A DNA stretch of 64,000 nucleotides from Streptomyces sp. SID13031 (GTDB taxonomy: Bacteria > Actinomycetota > Actinomycetes > Propionibacteriales > Kribbellaceae). A program made the translations under genes and the position numbers. Where the stretch lies: the NCBI RefSeq assembly GCF_010548305.1, contig NZ_JAAGLV010000008.1, positions 62,001-126,000 on the forward strand, written 5' to 3'. The notes below the pieces were generated by a model that was not told the origin of the DNA, made no database searches, and worked only from the letters and a program-made list of their open reading frames with translations. Below, one piece after another: positions 17,409 through 26,188 of the stretch (positions within the stretch are counted from its first letter, which is position 1; every line of letters starts with the position of its first letter).

Positions 17409-17501
17409 GACGTTTGAGGGGTTAACCCCTGAGCCGGTGGGTTGCCCCGTCAGATTCTGAGTAGGCAACCCACCGTTTGGGGGGTTAACCCCTCAAACGT
17501 C
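17409..17501. terminator. Large compound hairpin between convergent genes
   Basis: A 21-bp perfect outer stem (17409-17429 with 17481-17501) and a 12-bp inner stem (17435-17446 with 17464-17475) are joined by a short internal loop, with a 17-nt end loop. The outer arms each contain the self-palindrome GGGGTTAACCCC, so alternative folds exist. It fills the gap between the convergent VWA and cellulase genes and would work in both directions. Confidence 0.75.
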
Positions 17502-17509
17502 CAGCGGAG

Positions 17510-20500
17510 TTAGGTGCCGTTGATCAGGCGTACTGCGAGGTCTGGGTTGAACTGGCCGGCCGGGGTGCTCGGGGCGATCCCGCAGGGGCCGTCCGAGTTG
17601 CCAGGCACCTTGATCCACAGCAGCATCTCGGCGCCACCGCCCGTCTGGGGAGATGTCCCCAGCTTGCGGCCGGCCGGGTTGCACCATTCGCCGCTCGAAC
17701 CGTTGCCGTTGCGGCTGGTGTCGATGACGAACGGTTTCGCCGTACCGAGGCTGTTGCGCACGTTGTTGGCGTACGTGACCGAGGCGCTGGTCGTGTAGTA
17801 GTTCGAGACGTTCACCGCGAACCCGCGCGCATTGGCGATCCCCGCACCCTGCAGTCGTTGCGCCATCGTTGCCGCCGGCACCCAGCCTGCGTTACCCGCG
17901 TCGAGATAGGCCCAGGTGTTCGGCGCCCGGTCCTTGAACTGCTGGGTGGCGAAGGCGAGCATCCCGTTCCGCTCGGTGATCTGCGCCGCGGTCATGCACT
18001 CGAAGTCGCCGAGCGCATCCGGCTCGATCACCACCACGGCCGGGCGGGTACCGATCGAGTCGGCGAAGGCGGAGATCCAGGTCCGGTACGCCGCTGGGGA
18101 GCCCGCGCCGCCACCCGAATGACCGCCGCACGCATCCCGGCCGGGCAGGTTGTAGGCGACCAGGACTGGCAACTTGTCCGCACCGTCGGCCGCCCCGACG
18201 TAGGCGCCGACCATGGCGCCGATCGTCGTACCGGAGGGCGGGTTGCCAAACCACTTGGCGGTCGGCTTGCTCGCGATATTGGTGTTGATGGTCGCGGCCC
18301 TGGAGTCGCCTCCGTTGGCGTTGACCCAGGCCTTCGGGGTCGAGCTCGGGTTGACGTAGAAGCCGCTGGTCAGGTCGATCGGACTGGCCAGGAGCTTGCC
18401 GGCCGAGGCCGGAGCTGCGGCTGCGGTAGCGGTAGCCGTAGCCGTGGAGTGCGGCCAGGACGGCCGACTCGCATTGTCGGCGAACGCCGTGATCCAGGCG
18501 AGGGCGGAGTTCCAGTTCACTGCGACCTCGTTGGTCGAGTAGGAACCGATGTTGTCGAGGTAGCAGGTCGCCGGCGCGCAGCCCTGGAGGCCGCGCTGGG
18601 CCACCGGATCCTGCAGGCCGGAGTTGGGACCACCCGCCAGCGATCCGGGCGCGGGCGTCGGCAGCGCGGGGTCGAGTGACTTCGCCCAGAACCGGTGGTG
18701 CTGCTTGTGGCTGTCCCGCTCGCCGTACCCCGTCACGTAGGACTGGTTGAGCGCGTTCCGCCCGAGCAGATAGTCGAGCGACTCCAGTGCGCCGTCGCGG
18801 TATTTGGGTAGCCAGGTCAGCGAGTAGGCCGTTGCCATGATCATCGCGTTGTTCGCCACCGCGCTGTTGGATCCCCAGACATACTTGCCGTTCGCCGGGA
18901 GGTACGGGTTGGCGTAGCCCTGCGATCGGAGGTCGGTGAGGTACTTGTCGGCGACGCCCGCGATCCGGATGACCAAGGTCAGGTACTCGATGGGGGAGAG
19001 CCGCCACGGCACCCGGGCGAGAGCGAGGTCGGCCAGGCCGCCCGTCTCCTGCCAGGAGAAGCCGTCGGCCGCCTTCAGTTTGGTCGTGATGGCCTTCTTG
19101 TACGACTGCTTGCCAGTGGTGGCGAAGAGCTCGGCCGCTGCCCACGAGAACTCGTCGGTCACCTTGGTGTCGTCGTACGCGCCACCGCCTTCGCCGCCGT
19201 CGGGCGCGTAGACGGCCGGGTTCTTCAATGCTGCCTGCCAGGCCTTGTCCGCCGCCGCGAGACAGCGGGCTGCCAGTGCCTTGTCCCACTGCGCGTAGAC
19301 CCGTGCGCAGCGGGCGCCGACTGCGGCGACGTTCAAAGTGGCCGCGGTCGAGGGGGGATAGAGGTAGCGCTGCTGCGGATCAGCGGCCGGCTTGAGCGGC
19401 AGCCCGGTCCACTTCTCGTCATGGATCTTGTGATGCACCATCCCGGACGGTGCCTGCATCCGGAGCAGGAAGTCGATCTCCCACTTCGCCTCGTCGAGCA
19501 CATCGGGAATCGCGTTGCCTGCTTCAGGAATCCGCAGTGTCTCGTCACCGGACTGCTCGTACTGGTCGAGCAACTGCCACGCCGCCAGCGCCCCGTTGAC
19601 GACGTACTTGCCGTGGTCGCCCGCGTCGTACCAGCCACCCCGTACGTCGAGGCTGTACGCGCACGTCCCCGGGAAGCAGGCGACCGACGTGTCGCCCTTG
19701 TTGGGCGCGACGCCGAGGTGGCCGGCGTCGCGGGCGCGTTCGGCGCCGACGTACTGGGCCTCGATCGGGGTGCCGCTGCGGTTGTTGTAGAAGTACTCCA
19801 GCGCGTCCTGTGCCAGCGGCCGGTAGATGTCGTTGCCAATGGCAAATGGTTCGCTGAGCTGGTCGCCGACGGCGAGGCGGTAGCCGTCACCCGCCCCGCG
19901 GTACCGCTCGAAGTCGATCAGCTGGACGTTGGTACCGGACATCGCGTCGGCACCGTACGGCTTGGTCTTTCCCTGCTGGACAACGGTGTCTGCGCTGTCC
20001 AGCAGCCGCCAGTCGAGCGGCACGGTCTCGTCGGTGACGTAGGTGGCCCGCTTCGGGCCGCCCTGCAGATAGCCGAGCTGGTTGACCCGCACCGGCGATC
20101 CGAAGTCCCGTACGCCACCAGGTGGTACGACACCTCCGACGAGTGAGATGTTGTCGAGGCAGAGCGTGTACGGCTGCGCGCTGCCGCCGGCCTGGAAGCT
20201 GACCTGGGTGTGGTCCGCGGTGGTCGGGGACGTGCCGGTGAAGGTGAAGGTCTGCGTTCCCGTGGTGACGTTGACGGTCTTGTTGAGCACCGTCGCGACG
20301 GGTTTGGACGAGGTCTGCAAGACGGCGCGGAACGTGGTCGCCCGGCTGGCCGACGCCTCGAAGCGCAGCGTGTAGGGCTGACCGCTCTCCACCGGTACGT
20401 CGTCCTGCCCGATCATCGAGTCCCACACGTTCACCGTGCCGCCCGGGACCTGCGCGCACAACCGCCCGTCGGTGATGGCCGACGGGGTGTTCCCGCTGGT

Positions 20501-20653
20501 CCACCACGGGCTCTTGGCGCCGCTGTCGAAGGTCCCGTTCAAGACTCGCTCGTACTGCGCAGTGTCCGCCGCGGCGGCCTGGATGGTGAACACGCTGGGA
20601 ATGAGGAGGAAGGCGGTCAGGCTGATAGCCGAACGCCTTCGGAATGTGGTCAT
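17510..20653 (-). CDS. Secreted multidomain cellulase, CBM4/9-like + GH9 + GH6
   Basis: The protein has 1047 residues from the ATG at 20653, preceded by CCTCCGGAGG; a GTG 14 codons further upstream would lie inside a CebR operator and is rejected. Domains in order: signal peptide (1-29); CBM4/9-like beta-sandwich (30-175); Ig-like GH9 N-domain (about 188-275); GH9 catalytic domain (about 276-728) with D343 and D346 in WYDAGDHGKY and the acid E709 in TNEVAVNWN; an Ala/Thr linker (736-752); and a GH6 domain (753-1047) with catalytic Asp candidates D840 (GRDACGGHSGG) and D879 (VIEPDALG). GH9 and GH6 both invert beta-1,4-glucan bonds, so the two modules should cooperate on cellulose. It is divergent from cebE with three operators between them. 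Confidence 0.9.
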   Translation of the reverse strand: MTTFRRRSAISLTAFLLIPSVFTIQAAAADTAQYERVLNGTFDSGAKSPWWTSGNTPSAITDGRLCAQVPGGTVNVWDSMIGQDDVPVESGQPYTLRFEASASRATTFRAVLQTSSKPVATVLNKTVNVTTGTQTFTFTGTSPTTADHTQVSFQAGGSAQPYTLCLDNISLVGGVVPPGGVRDFGSPVRVNQLGYLQGGPKRATYVTDETVPLDWRLLDSADTVVQQGKTKPYGADAMSGTNVQLIDFERYRGAGDGYRLAVGDQLSEPFAIGNDIYRPLAQDALEYFYNNRSGTPIEAQYVGAERARDAGHLGVAPNKGDTSVACFPGTCAYSLDVRGGWYDAGDHGKYVVNGALAAWQLLDQYEQSGDETLRIPEAGNAIPDVLDEAKWEIDFLLRMQAPSGMVHHKIHDEKWTGLPLKPAADPQQRYLYPPSTAATLNVAAVGARCARVYAQWDKALAARCLAAADKAWQAALKNPAVYAPDGGEGGGAYDDTKVTDEFSWAAAELFATTGKQSYKKAITTKLKAADGFSWQETGGLADLALARVPWRLSPIEYLTLVIRIAGVADKYLTDLRSQGYANPYLPANGKYVWGSNSAVANNAMIMATAYSLTWLPKYRDGALESLDYLLGRNALNQSYVTGYGERDSHKQHHRFWAKSLDPALPTPAPGSLAGGPNSGLQDPVAQRGLQGCAPATCYLDNIGSYSTNEVAVNWNSALAWITAFADNASRPSWPHSTATATATAAAAPASAGKLLASPIDLTSGFYVNPSSTPKAWVNANGGDSRAATINTNIASKPTAKWFGNPPSGTTIGAMVGAYVGAADGADKLPVLVAYNLPGRDACGGHSGGGAGSPAAYRTWISAFADSIGTRPAVVVIEPDALGDFECMTAAQITERNGMLAFATQQFKDRAPNTWAYLDAGNAGWVPAATMAQRLQGAGIANARGFAVNVSNYYTTSASVTYANNVRNSLGTAKPFVIDTSRNGNGSSGEWCNPAGRKLGTSPQTGGGAEMLLWIKVPGNSDGPCGIAPSTPAGQFNPDLAVRLINGT

Positions 20654-20680
20654 GCGGCTGCCTCCGGAGGGGGATCGCGC

Positions 20681-20694
20681 TGGGAGCGCTTTCA
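20681..20694. promoter_or_regulatory. CebR-type operator, cellulase side
   Basis: TGGGAGCGCTTTCA differs from the CebR consensus TGGGAGCGCTCCCA at two positions. It lies 28 bp before the cellulase ATG, a position suited to block its transcription. Confidence 0.75.
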
Positions 20695-20816
20695 CTTTTG
20701 GGCCAACGAGTCAGCGGCGTCCCTGTGCATGGTGCCGACGCGTCCTTGGCGTGTCAAGACTGAAACAGGCGTGAAATCTGCCCTTCACAACGGGCCGGGC
20801 GTGCCTTATGGTCAGC

Positions 20817-20830
20817 TGGAAGCGCTCCCA
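20817..20830. promoter_or_regulatory. CebR-type operator, middle site
   Basis: TGGAAGCGCTCCCA differs from the consensus at one position. It is midway between the divergent cellulase and cebE starts and could serve either promoter or allow looping between sites. Confidence 0.75.
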
Positions 20831-20920
20831 GTTCTGAATCCGAGCATCGCCCCTCGTCACCATCGGGTTCTGACCGGCGCTGACCCAGCGGCGTCACCGT
20901 GGCCTCGGCGTCCGTAGTAC

Positions 20921-20934
20921 TGGGAGCGCTCCCA
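20921..20934. promoter_or_regulatory. CebR-type operator, perfect copy before cebE
   Basis: TGGGAGCGCTCCCA is a perfect 14-bp palindrome identical to the CebR/CelR operator known from Streptomyces and Thermobifida. It lies 33 bp before the cebE ATG. Binding by the LacI protein encoded at 24210 is inferred from that precedent. Confidence 0.85.
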
Positions 20935-20967
20935 AAAACTTGCTGGTCTGAACGGAAAGGTTTCATC

Positions 20968-22254
20968 ATGCGAATCAGGAAAGCGCTTGCCGCACCGGTT
21001 GTGCTGGCTGTGGGCGTGGCATTGCTGGCGGCCGGCTGCGGGGGCGGCGGTGAAGAGGCGGCGGACGGCAAGGTCACGCTGACGATCAAGACCTTCGGGC
21101 AGTTCGGCTACGACGACCTGATCAAGAGCTACGAGTCGGCGCACCCGGACGTCCAGGTCAAGCAGGAGAACATCGCCAAGCTCGCCGACTACACGCCCAA
21201 GCTGCAGCAGTGGCTGACTGCCGGCAGCGGCGCGGGGGACGTGGTCGCGCTGGAGGAGGGCATCCTGATCAAGCTGATGGGCAAGCCCGACCAGTTCGTC
21301 AACCTGCTCGACCAGGGCGCCGGCGAGCTGAAGGGCAACTTCCTGGACTGGAAGTGGCAGCAGGCGCTGACGCCGGACGGCAAGAAACTCGTTGGCCTCG
21401 GCACCGATATCGGGGCCCAGGGCATGTGTTACCGGACCGACCTGTTCGCCAAGGCCGGGCTGCCGACGGATCGCGCCAAGGTCGGGGCACTCTGGCCGAC
21501 CTGGGACGGTTACCTTGCCGCCGGCAAGAAGTTCGTTGCCGCGGGCACCGGGGCGAGCTTCTTCGACACCGCGGGTGGGGTCTACCAGAACATCTTGATG
21601 CAGCAGGGCGACCAGACGTACTTCGATCGCTCGAACAAGCTGATCGCCGACAGCAACCCCGGGGTGCGGGCCGCCTGGGACCAGTCGGTCGCGATGGTCG
21701 GCGCCGGGTTGTCGGGCAAGCTGCAGATGTGGAGTCCGGCGTGGAACGCGGGCTTCAAGAAGGGCACCTTCGCGACCATCCCGTGCCCGGCGTGGATGCT
21801 CGGGATCATCAAGGACCAGGCCGGCCCGGAGAACGCGGGCAAGTGGGATGTCGCCCGGGTGCCGGGTGAAGGTGCCGTGCGGGGCGGATCGTTCCTCGCA
21901 GTACCGGCGCAGAGCAAGCATCCGAAGGAGGCTGCCGAGCTCGCCAAGTTCCTGACCAGCCCGGCCGGGCAGACCGCGGCCTTCAAGGCCAAGAACAACT
22001 TCCCGTCGGCACCGCAGGCGATCGACGACCCGGCCGTGTCCGGTGCGGTGAACGCCTACTTCAACAACGCGCCCGTCGGCAAGATCTTCGGCCAGTCCGC
22101 AAAGGACCTGAAGCCGGTCTACCTAGGCCCCGACAACCAGGTGGTCGGCGACGGCATCGGTGACGCCCTGACCGCGGTCGAGCAGGGCAAGCTCCAGCCC
22201 GACGAGGCATGGACGAAGGCGATGTCGGACGCAAAGCGGGCAGTAGACAAGTGA
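20968..22254 (+). CDS. cebE: Cellobiose/cellodextrin ABC transporter, solute-binding lipoprotein
   Basis: The protein has 428 residues from the ATG at 20968. A lipoprotein signal ends LLAAGC with Cys24 as the lipidation site. The body is a family 1 extracellular sugar-binding protein (VTLTIKTFGQFGYDDL, later NAGFKKGTFATIPCPAWML and GGSFLAVPAQSKHPKEA). It delivers sugar to the two permeases encoded next. Assignment to cellobiose rests on the perfect CebR operator upstream, the divergent cellulase and the family match to CebE. The gene overlaps the next by four bases (GTGA). No ATPase gene is present; ceb systems usually borrow MsiK encoded elsewhere. Confidence 0.85.
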   Translation: MRIRKALAAPVVLAVGVALLAAGCGGGGEEAADGKVTLTIKTFGQFGYDDLIKSYESAHPDVQVKQENIAKLADYTPKLQQWLTAGSGAGDVVALEEGILIKLMGKPDQFVNLLDQGAGELKGNFLDWKWQQALTPDGKKLVGLGTDIGAQGMCYRTDLFAKAGLPTDRAKVGALWPTWDGYLAAGKKFVAAGTGASFFDTAGGVYQNILMQQGDQTYFDRSNKLIADSNPGVRAAWDQSVAMVGAGLSGKLQMWSPAWNAGFKKGTFATIPCPAWMLGIIKDQAGPENAGKWDVARVPGEGAVRGGSFLAVPAQSKHPKEAAELAKFLTSPAGQTAAFKAKNNFPSAPQAIDDPAVSGAVNAYFNNAPVGKIFGQSAKDLKPVYLGPDNQVVGDGIGDALTAVEQGKLQPDEAWTKAMSDAKRAVDK

Positions 22255-23318
22255 GCAACACGACACGTCGCCCACCAAGCGACCCCGCGCCGTCGCCTGC
22301 TGCCAAGGCGGCGGGCGACGGAGCGGGGGGAGCGGGGGGAGCGGGGGAGCCGCAACGCACCCGTGTGACCGCTGCAGGCGCCCGCTCGGCGCAGAGCGCG
22401 CCGCGGCGGGGACCGGAGGCGCCCTCTTGGCGTAATCGCCTGGACCTGCACGGCTCGCCGTACTTCTTCATCACGCCGTTCTTCGTCCTGTTCGCCCTCT
22501 TCGGGCTCTTCCCCTTGGTCTACACCGCCTGGGTTTCGTTGCGGGCCTGGGATCTGACCGGGGATGCGGGGTTCGTCGGGCTCGGCAACTACTCCCGGCT
22601 GGTGAACGATCCCGACTTCTGGAACGCGATGGTGAACACGCTCGGCCTGTTCGTGATGTCGACCGTGCCGCAGCTGTGTTTCGCGTTGATCATCGCGGGG
22701 CTGCTCAACCGGCCGATCCGGGCGCTGATGCTGTTCCGGCTCGGCGTGCTGGCGCCGATCGTCACCTCGGTTGCGGCCGTAGCGATCGTCTTCGGGCAGC
22801 TCTACGGCCGCGACACCGGCCTGGTCAACGGGTTGCTCGGGCTGATCGACATCGGCCCGATCGACTGGCAGGCGAGTAAGGCGTCGTCCTGGATCGCGGT
22901 CTCCAGCATGGTCAACTGGCGCTGGACCGGGTACAACGCGCTGATCTACCTGGCCGCGATCCAGTCGATCCCGCGCGACCTGTACGAGGCGGCGCAGCTC
23001 GACGGCGCCGGCGCGATCCGGCAGTTCCGCTCGATCACCGTGCCGCTGATCCGGCCGGCGCTGATCTTCACCGTGGTGATGTCGACGATCGGCGGGATGC
23101 AGCTGTTCACCGAGCCGCTGCTGTTCGGCCAGGGCGACATCTCCGGGGGCAGCCTGCGGCAGTTCCAGACCATCGCGATGTACATGTTCGAGCAGAGCTT
23201 CCAGAACTTCGACTACGGCTACGGGTCGGCGATCGCCTGGGCGATCTTCCTGCTCACCGTCGTGGCCGGCGTCGCGAACGCGCTGATCGCCCGTCGCCTG
23301 AGGAGTGGCACCCAATGA
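22251..23318 (+). CDS. cebF: Cellobiose ABC transporter permease
   Basis: The protein has 355 residues from the GTG at 22251, which overlaps the cebE stop (GTGA). The first 60 residues are a Pro/Ala/Gly-rich cytoplasmic extension, coded partly by tandem GAGCGGGGG repeats (about 22320-22350). Six membrane helices follow, with the EAA loop YEAAQLDGAGAIRQFRSITVPLIRP that docks the ATPase. It forms the channel with the CebG protein. The gene overlaps cebG by four bases (ATGA), so the two are translationally coupled. Confidence 0.85.
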   Translation: MSNTTRRPPSDPAPSPAAKAAGDGAGGAGGAGEPQRTRVTAAGARSAQSAPRRGPEAPSWRNRLDLHGSPYFFITPFFVLFALFGLFPLVYTAWVSLRAWDLTGDAGFVGLGNYSRLVNDPDFWNAMVNTLGLFVMSTVPQLCFALIIAGLLNRPIRALMLFRLGVLAPIVTSVAAVAIVFGQLYGRDTGLVNGLLGLIDIGPIDWQASKASSWIAVSSMVNWRWTGYNALIYLAAIQSIPRDLYEAAQLDGAGAIRQFRSITVPLIRPALIFTVVMSTIGGMQLFTEPLLFGQGDISGGSLRQFQTIAMYMFEQSFQNFDYGYGSAIAWAIFLLTVVAGVANALIARRLRSGTQ

Positions 23319-24151
23319 AGCTGAGACGGCGTACCAAGGGCAACAGCCTCGTCTACCTGACCCTGCTCGTCAGCCTCGTGCTGTCGGTCTTCCCGCTCTA
23401 CTGGCTGTTCGTCGTGGCGACCCGCTCCAACGACGTCATCGGTCAGATGCCGCCGCCGCTCGTCCCGGGTGGCAACCTCGGCGCGAATGTCAGCCGCCTC
23501 TTCGACGCCCAGGAGGCACACTTCGCCCGTGGCCTGATGAACTCGATGCTCGCCTCGATCGCGGTCACCATCTCGGTGGTGTTCTTCTCCTCGCTGGCCG
23601 GCTTCGCCTTCGCCAAACTGCGTTTCCGCGGCCGCAACGCGTTCCTGATCGCGGTCCTCGCGACGATGATGGTGCCGGTCCAGATGGGCATCGTGCCGCT
23701 CTACATGGTGATGGTGAAACTCGGCTGGCAGAACCAGTTGCAAGCCGTGATCGTGCCGTTCCTGGTCTCCGCCTTCGGCGTCTTCCTGATGCGCCAGTAC
23801 GCCGAACGCGCGGTACCCGATGAGCTCATCGAGGCCGCCCGGCTCGACGGGTGCAGCACCTTCGGGCTGTTCGTGCGAGTGGTGTCACCCGCGCTGCGCC
23901 CTGGCGCCGCAGTACTGGGGTTGTTCACCTTCATGAGCACCTGGAACGAGTTCCTCTGGCCGCTCGCGATCCTCGAGGCGGACAATCCGACCGTGCAGTT
24001 CTCGCTCAGCCAGCTGGCGACGCAGTACTACACGGACTACACGTTGATGTTCTCGGGCACGCTGATCGCGACCGTGCCGTTGTTGCTCGTGTTCATCCTG
24101 TTCGGCCGCCAGATCATCGGCGGCATCATGGACGGGGCCGTCCGCTCGTGA
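23315..24151 (+). CDS. cebG: Cellobiose ABC transporter permease
   Basis: The protein has 278 residues and six predicted membrane helices, starting with NSLVYLTLLVSLVLSVFPLYWLF. The EAA loop reads IEAARLDGCSTFGLFVRVVSPAL. It is the second channel subunit of the CebEFG importer. It begins at an ATGA overlap with cebF and ends 58 bp before the regulator start. The family (CUT1 sugar transporters) is clear; sugar specificity is inferred from the operators. Confidence 0.85.
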   Translation: MKLRRRTKGNSLVYLTLLVSLVLSVFPLYWLFVVATRSNDVIGQMPPPLVPGGNLGANVSRLFDAQEAHFARGLMNSMLASIAVTISVVFFSSLAGFAFAKLRFRGRNAFLIAVLATMMVPVQMGIVPLYMVMVKLGWQNQLQAVIVPFLVSAFGVFLMRQYAERAVPDELIEAARLDGCSTFGLFVRVVSPALRPGAAVLGLFTFMSTWNEFLWPLAILEADNPTVQFSLSQLATQYYTDYTLMFSGTLIATVPLLLVFILFGRQIIGGIMDGAVRS

Positions 24152-24209
24152 CCGAGATACTGGTGCAGACGTGATGGCTCGACTAGGCAAGACGAAGGAG
24201 AACGCTCAG

Positions 24210-25223
24210 GTGACGACCGAGACGCCCAGGCGGCAACCGACGCTCGACGAGGTCGCCGAGCGCGCCGGGGTGTCGCGATCGGCGGCGTCCCGGGTGATCA
24301 ACAACGCGCCGCACGTGAGCCGCGCCAAACGCGAAGCGGTACGCCGCGCCGTCGACGACCTCGGCTATGTGCCGAATGCGACGGCTCGCGCACTGGCCAC
24401 TCAGCAGGCGGGATCGGTTGTGCTGGCGATCTCCGGTGACGATCCCGCGATGTTCGCGGACCCGTTCTTCGCCGCGGTGGTGGTCGGGGTCAACTCCGTG
24501 CTGGAGGAGACCGAGCTGGAGCTGATGCTGTCGCTGGCCACCTCGTCGCGCGGGCAGGCGCGGCTGGAGCAGTTGCTGCGCACTCGGCAAGCCGATGGAG
24601 TGATGCTGATGTCCTTGCACGGCGACGACCCGCTGGCAGCCATCGCCGACCAAGCCTCCGTACCGGTCGTCTTCGGTGGCCGCCCGCTCAACTTCGAACC
24701 CCGGTACTACGTGGACGCGGACAACCGCGGGGGAGCGCGACTCGCGACCGAGCACCTGGTCGCGGCCGGGCGCTACAAGATCGCCACCATCACCGGCCGC
24801 CTGGACGAGGGCGCCGGGATGGCCAGGCTGCAAGGCTTCCAGGACGCGCTCGCCGTAGCGGGCCTCGACAGCAGCCTGGTCGACCACGGCGACTTCAGCG
24901 AGGAGGGCGGCAACCTCGCGATGGCCAGGCTGCTCGAGCGCGCGCCGGATCTCGATGCCGTCTTCGTCGCCTCCGACCAGATGGCCATCGGCGCCCTCCG
25001 AGTGCTCGCCCGGGCCGGCCGCTCGGTGCCCGGTGACGTCGCCATCGTCGGCTTCAACGACATCACCAGCGCCCGCCACACCGACCCACCACTGACCACA
25101 GTCAACCAGCCCATCCACGCCCTCGGCCGCGAAATGGCCCGAATGCTCCTAGCCCTGATGGCCGGCGACCACCCCAGCCCGCTCATCCTCCCCACCCGCC
25201 TGGTGGTCCGGTCCTCGGTCTGA
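24210..25223 (+). CDS. cebR: LacI-family repressor of the cellobiose system
   Basis: The protein has 337 residues from the GTG at 24210, chosen because AAGGAG lies nine bases upstream; an ATG at 24174 is a possible alternative. Residues 10-60 are the LacI helix-turn-helix and hinge (TLDEVAERAGVSRSAASRVIN, then YVPNATARALATQ). A periplasmic-binding-like sensor follows. It lies just downstream of cebG in the same direction. By analogy with CebR of Streptomyces it should bind the TGGGAGCGCTCCCA sites and release them on binding cellobiose. Being the last gene of the operon it represses, it would be autoregulated. Confidence 0.85.
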   Translation: MTTETPRRQPTLDEVAERAGVSRSAASRVINNAPHVSRAKREAVRRAVDDLGYVPNATARALATQQAGSVVLAISGDDPAMFADPFFAAVVVGVNSVLEETELELMLSLATSSRGQARLEQLLRTRQADGVMLMSLHGDDPLAAIADQASVPVVFGGRPLNFEPRYYVDADNRGGARLATEHLVAAGRYKIATITGRLDEGAGMARLQGFQDALAVAGLDSSLVDHGDFSEEGGNLAMARLLERAPDLDAVFVASDQMAIGALRVLARAGRSVPGDVAIVGFNDITSARHTDPPLTTVNQPIHALGREMARMLLALMAGDHPSPLILPTRLVVRSSV

Positions 25224-25476
25224 GACCTGTGGACAACTCTCCGCCGGTCAGAGCCACTCCGGATACGCTCAAGTAGGAAGAACAGGGGCGGCGCGGGCTG
25301 GGCGATGGCGTTGCGGACTGATCAGTGCAGCATCGCGACACGACGGTGATGTAGTTGACACGGCGAGGTTGCTGGTGTCAGCGGGGTCAGTGGTGCAGTA
25401 TGGACCTCGCCGACCGGGATCGACGGTGGTGTTCGAGAACGCTGGGGAAGGCGCAGCTCGAGCACAGGAGGTCCCG

Positions 25477-25974
25477 GTGGCGACGACTCGTGGCGTTCTT
25501 TACGTCCACACCGTGCCGTCAGCGTTGTGCCCTCATGTCGAATGGGCAGCGGGCGGCATCCTTGGCGTGCCCGTGAAACTCGACTGGACGCCGCAGCCCG
25601 CGGCACAGGGCACCTATCGGGCAGAGCTGTCGTGGCAGGCTGCGGCCGGTACGGCGGCGAAGCTGGCGTCGGCGCTGCGCGGTTGGCAGAAGCTGCGCTT
25701 CGAGGTCACCGAGGAACCGAGCAACGGGGTCGAAGGCGAGCGGTACTCCTTCACGCCCACCCTCGGCGTCTTCCACGCGACCACCGGGGTGCACGGCGAC
25801 ATCATGGTGCCCGAGGAGCGGCTGAAGGCAGCGATGCTGAAGGCCGCCACCGGCGAAGCCGACCTGACCGAGGAGGTCGAGCGCCTGCTCGGCCGGCCCT
25901 GGGACGACGAGCTCGAACCGTTCCGGTACGCCGGCGACGGAGCACCAGTTCGCTGGCTGCACCAGGTCGTCTGA
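25477..25974 (+). CDS. DUF3145 family protein
   Basis: The protein has 165 residues from the GTG at 25477, preceded by AGGAGG; this start yields MATTRGVLYVHTVPSALCPHVEW, the usual N-terminus of the family. Members are found across actinobacteria near the fatty acid synthesis genes, as here (the fab cluster starts 1.4 kb away on the other strand). Function is not known. No membrane segment or catalytic motif is visible. The 253 bp upstream hold no gene and presumably the promoter. Confidence 0.85.
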   Translation: MATTRGVLYVHTVPSALCPHVEWAAGGILGVPVKLDWTPQPAAQGTYRAELSWQAAAGTAAKLASALRGWQKLRFEVTEEPSNGVEGERYSFTPTLGVFHATTGVHGDIMVPEERLKAAMLKAATGEADLTEEVERLLGRPWDDELEPFRYAGDGAPVRWLHQVV

Positions 25975-26141
25975 CCAGATCCTGAGAACTTCAGAAGAAA
26001 GCCAAGAAGTAGAAGACTTCCTAGAACTTTTCGACAATGCTGTGGGTCAGACTTCCCACCGGGTGGGAGAGATCGTGGCCGCTGGGGCCACCGGGTGTCG
26101 GGACACCCCCGGTTGTCGCAAACAGCGGCCGCACCACGTGA

Positions 26142-26171
26142 AAGGGCGCGGACCTTCGGGTCCGCGCCCTT
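26142..26171 (+). terminator. Strong intrinsic-type terminator hairpin
   Basis: AAGGGCGCGGACC and its perfect complement form a 13-bp stem capped by a TTCG tetraloop, followed by CCTTTG. It lies between the DUF3145 gene and the convergent secreted-protein gene and likely ends both transcripts. Confidence 0.85.
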
Positions 26172-26188
26172 CCTTTGCCTGAAGCCCT

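Noticed and set aside
20654..20695. Upstream GTG start at 20695 for the cellulase
   Set aside because: It lies within the CebR operator and lacks a ribosome-binding site, whereas the ATG at 20653 has GGAGG and begins a signal peptide.
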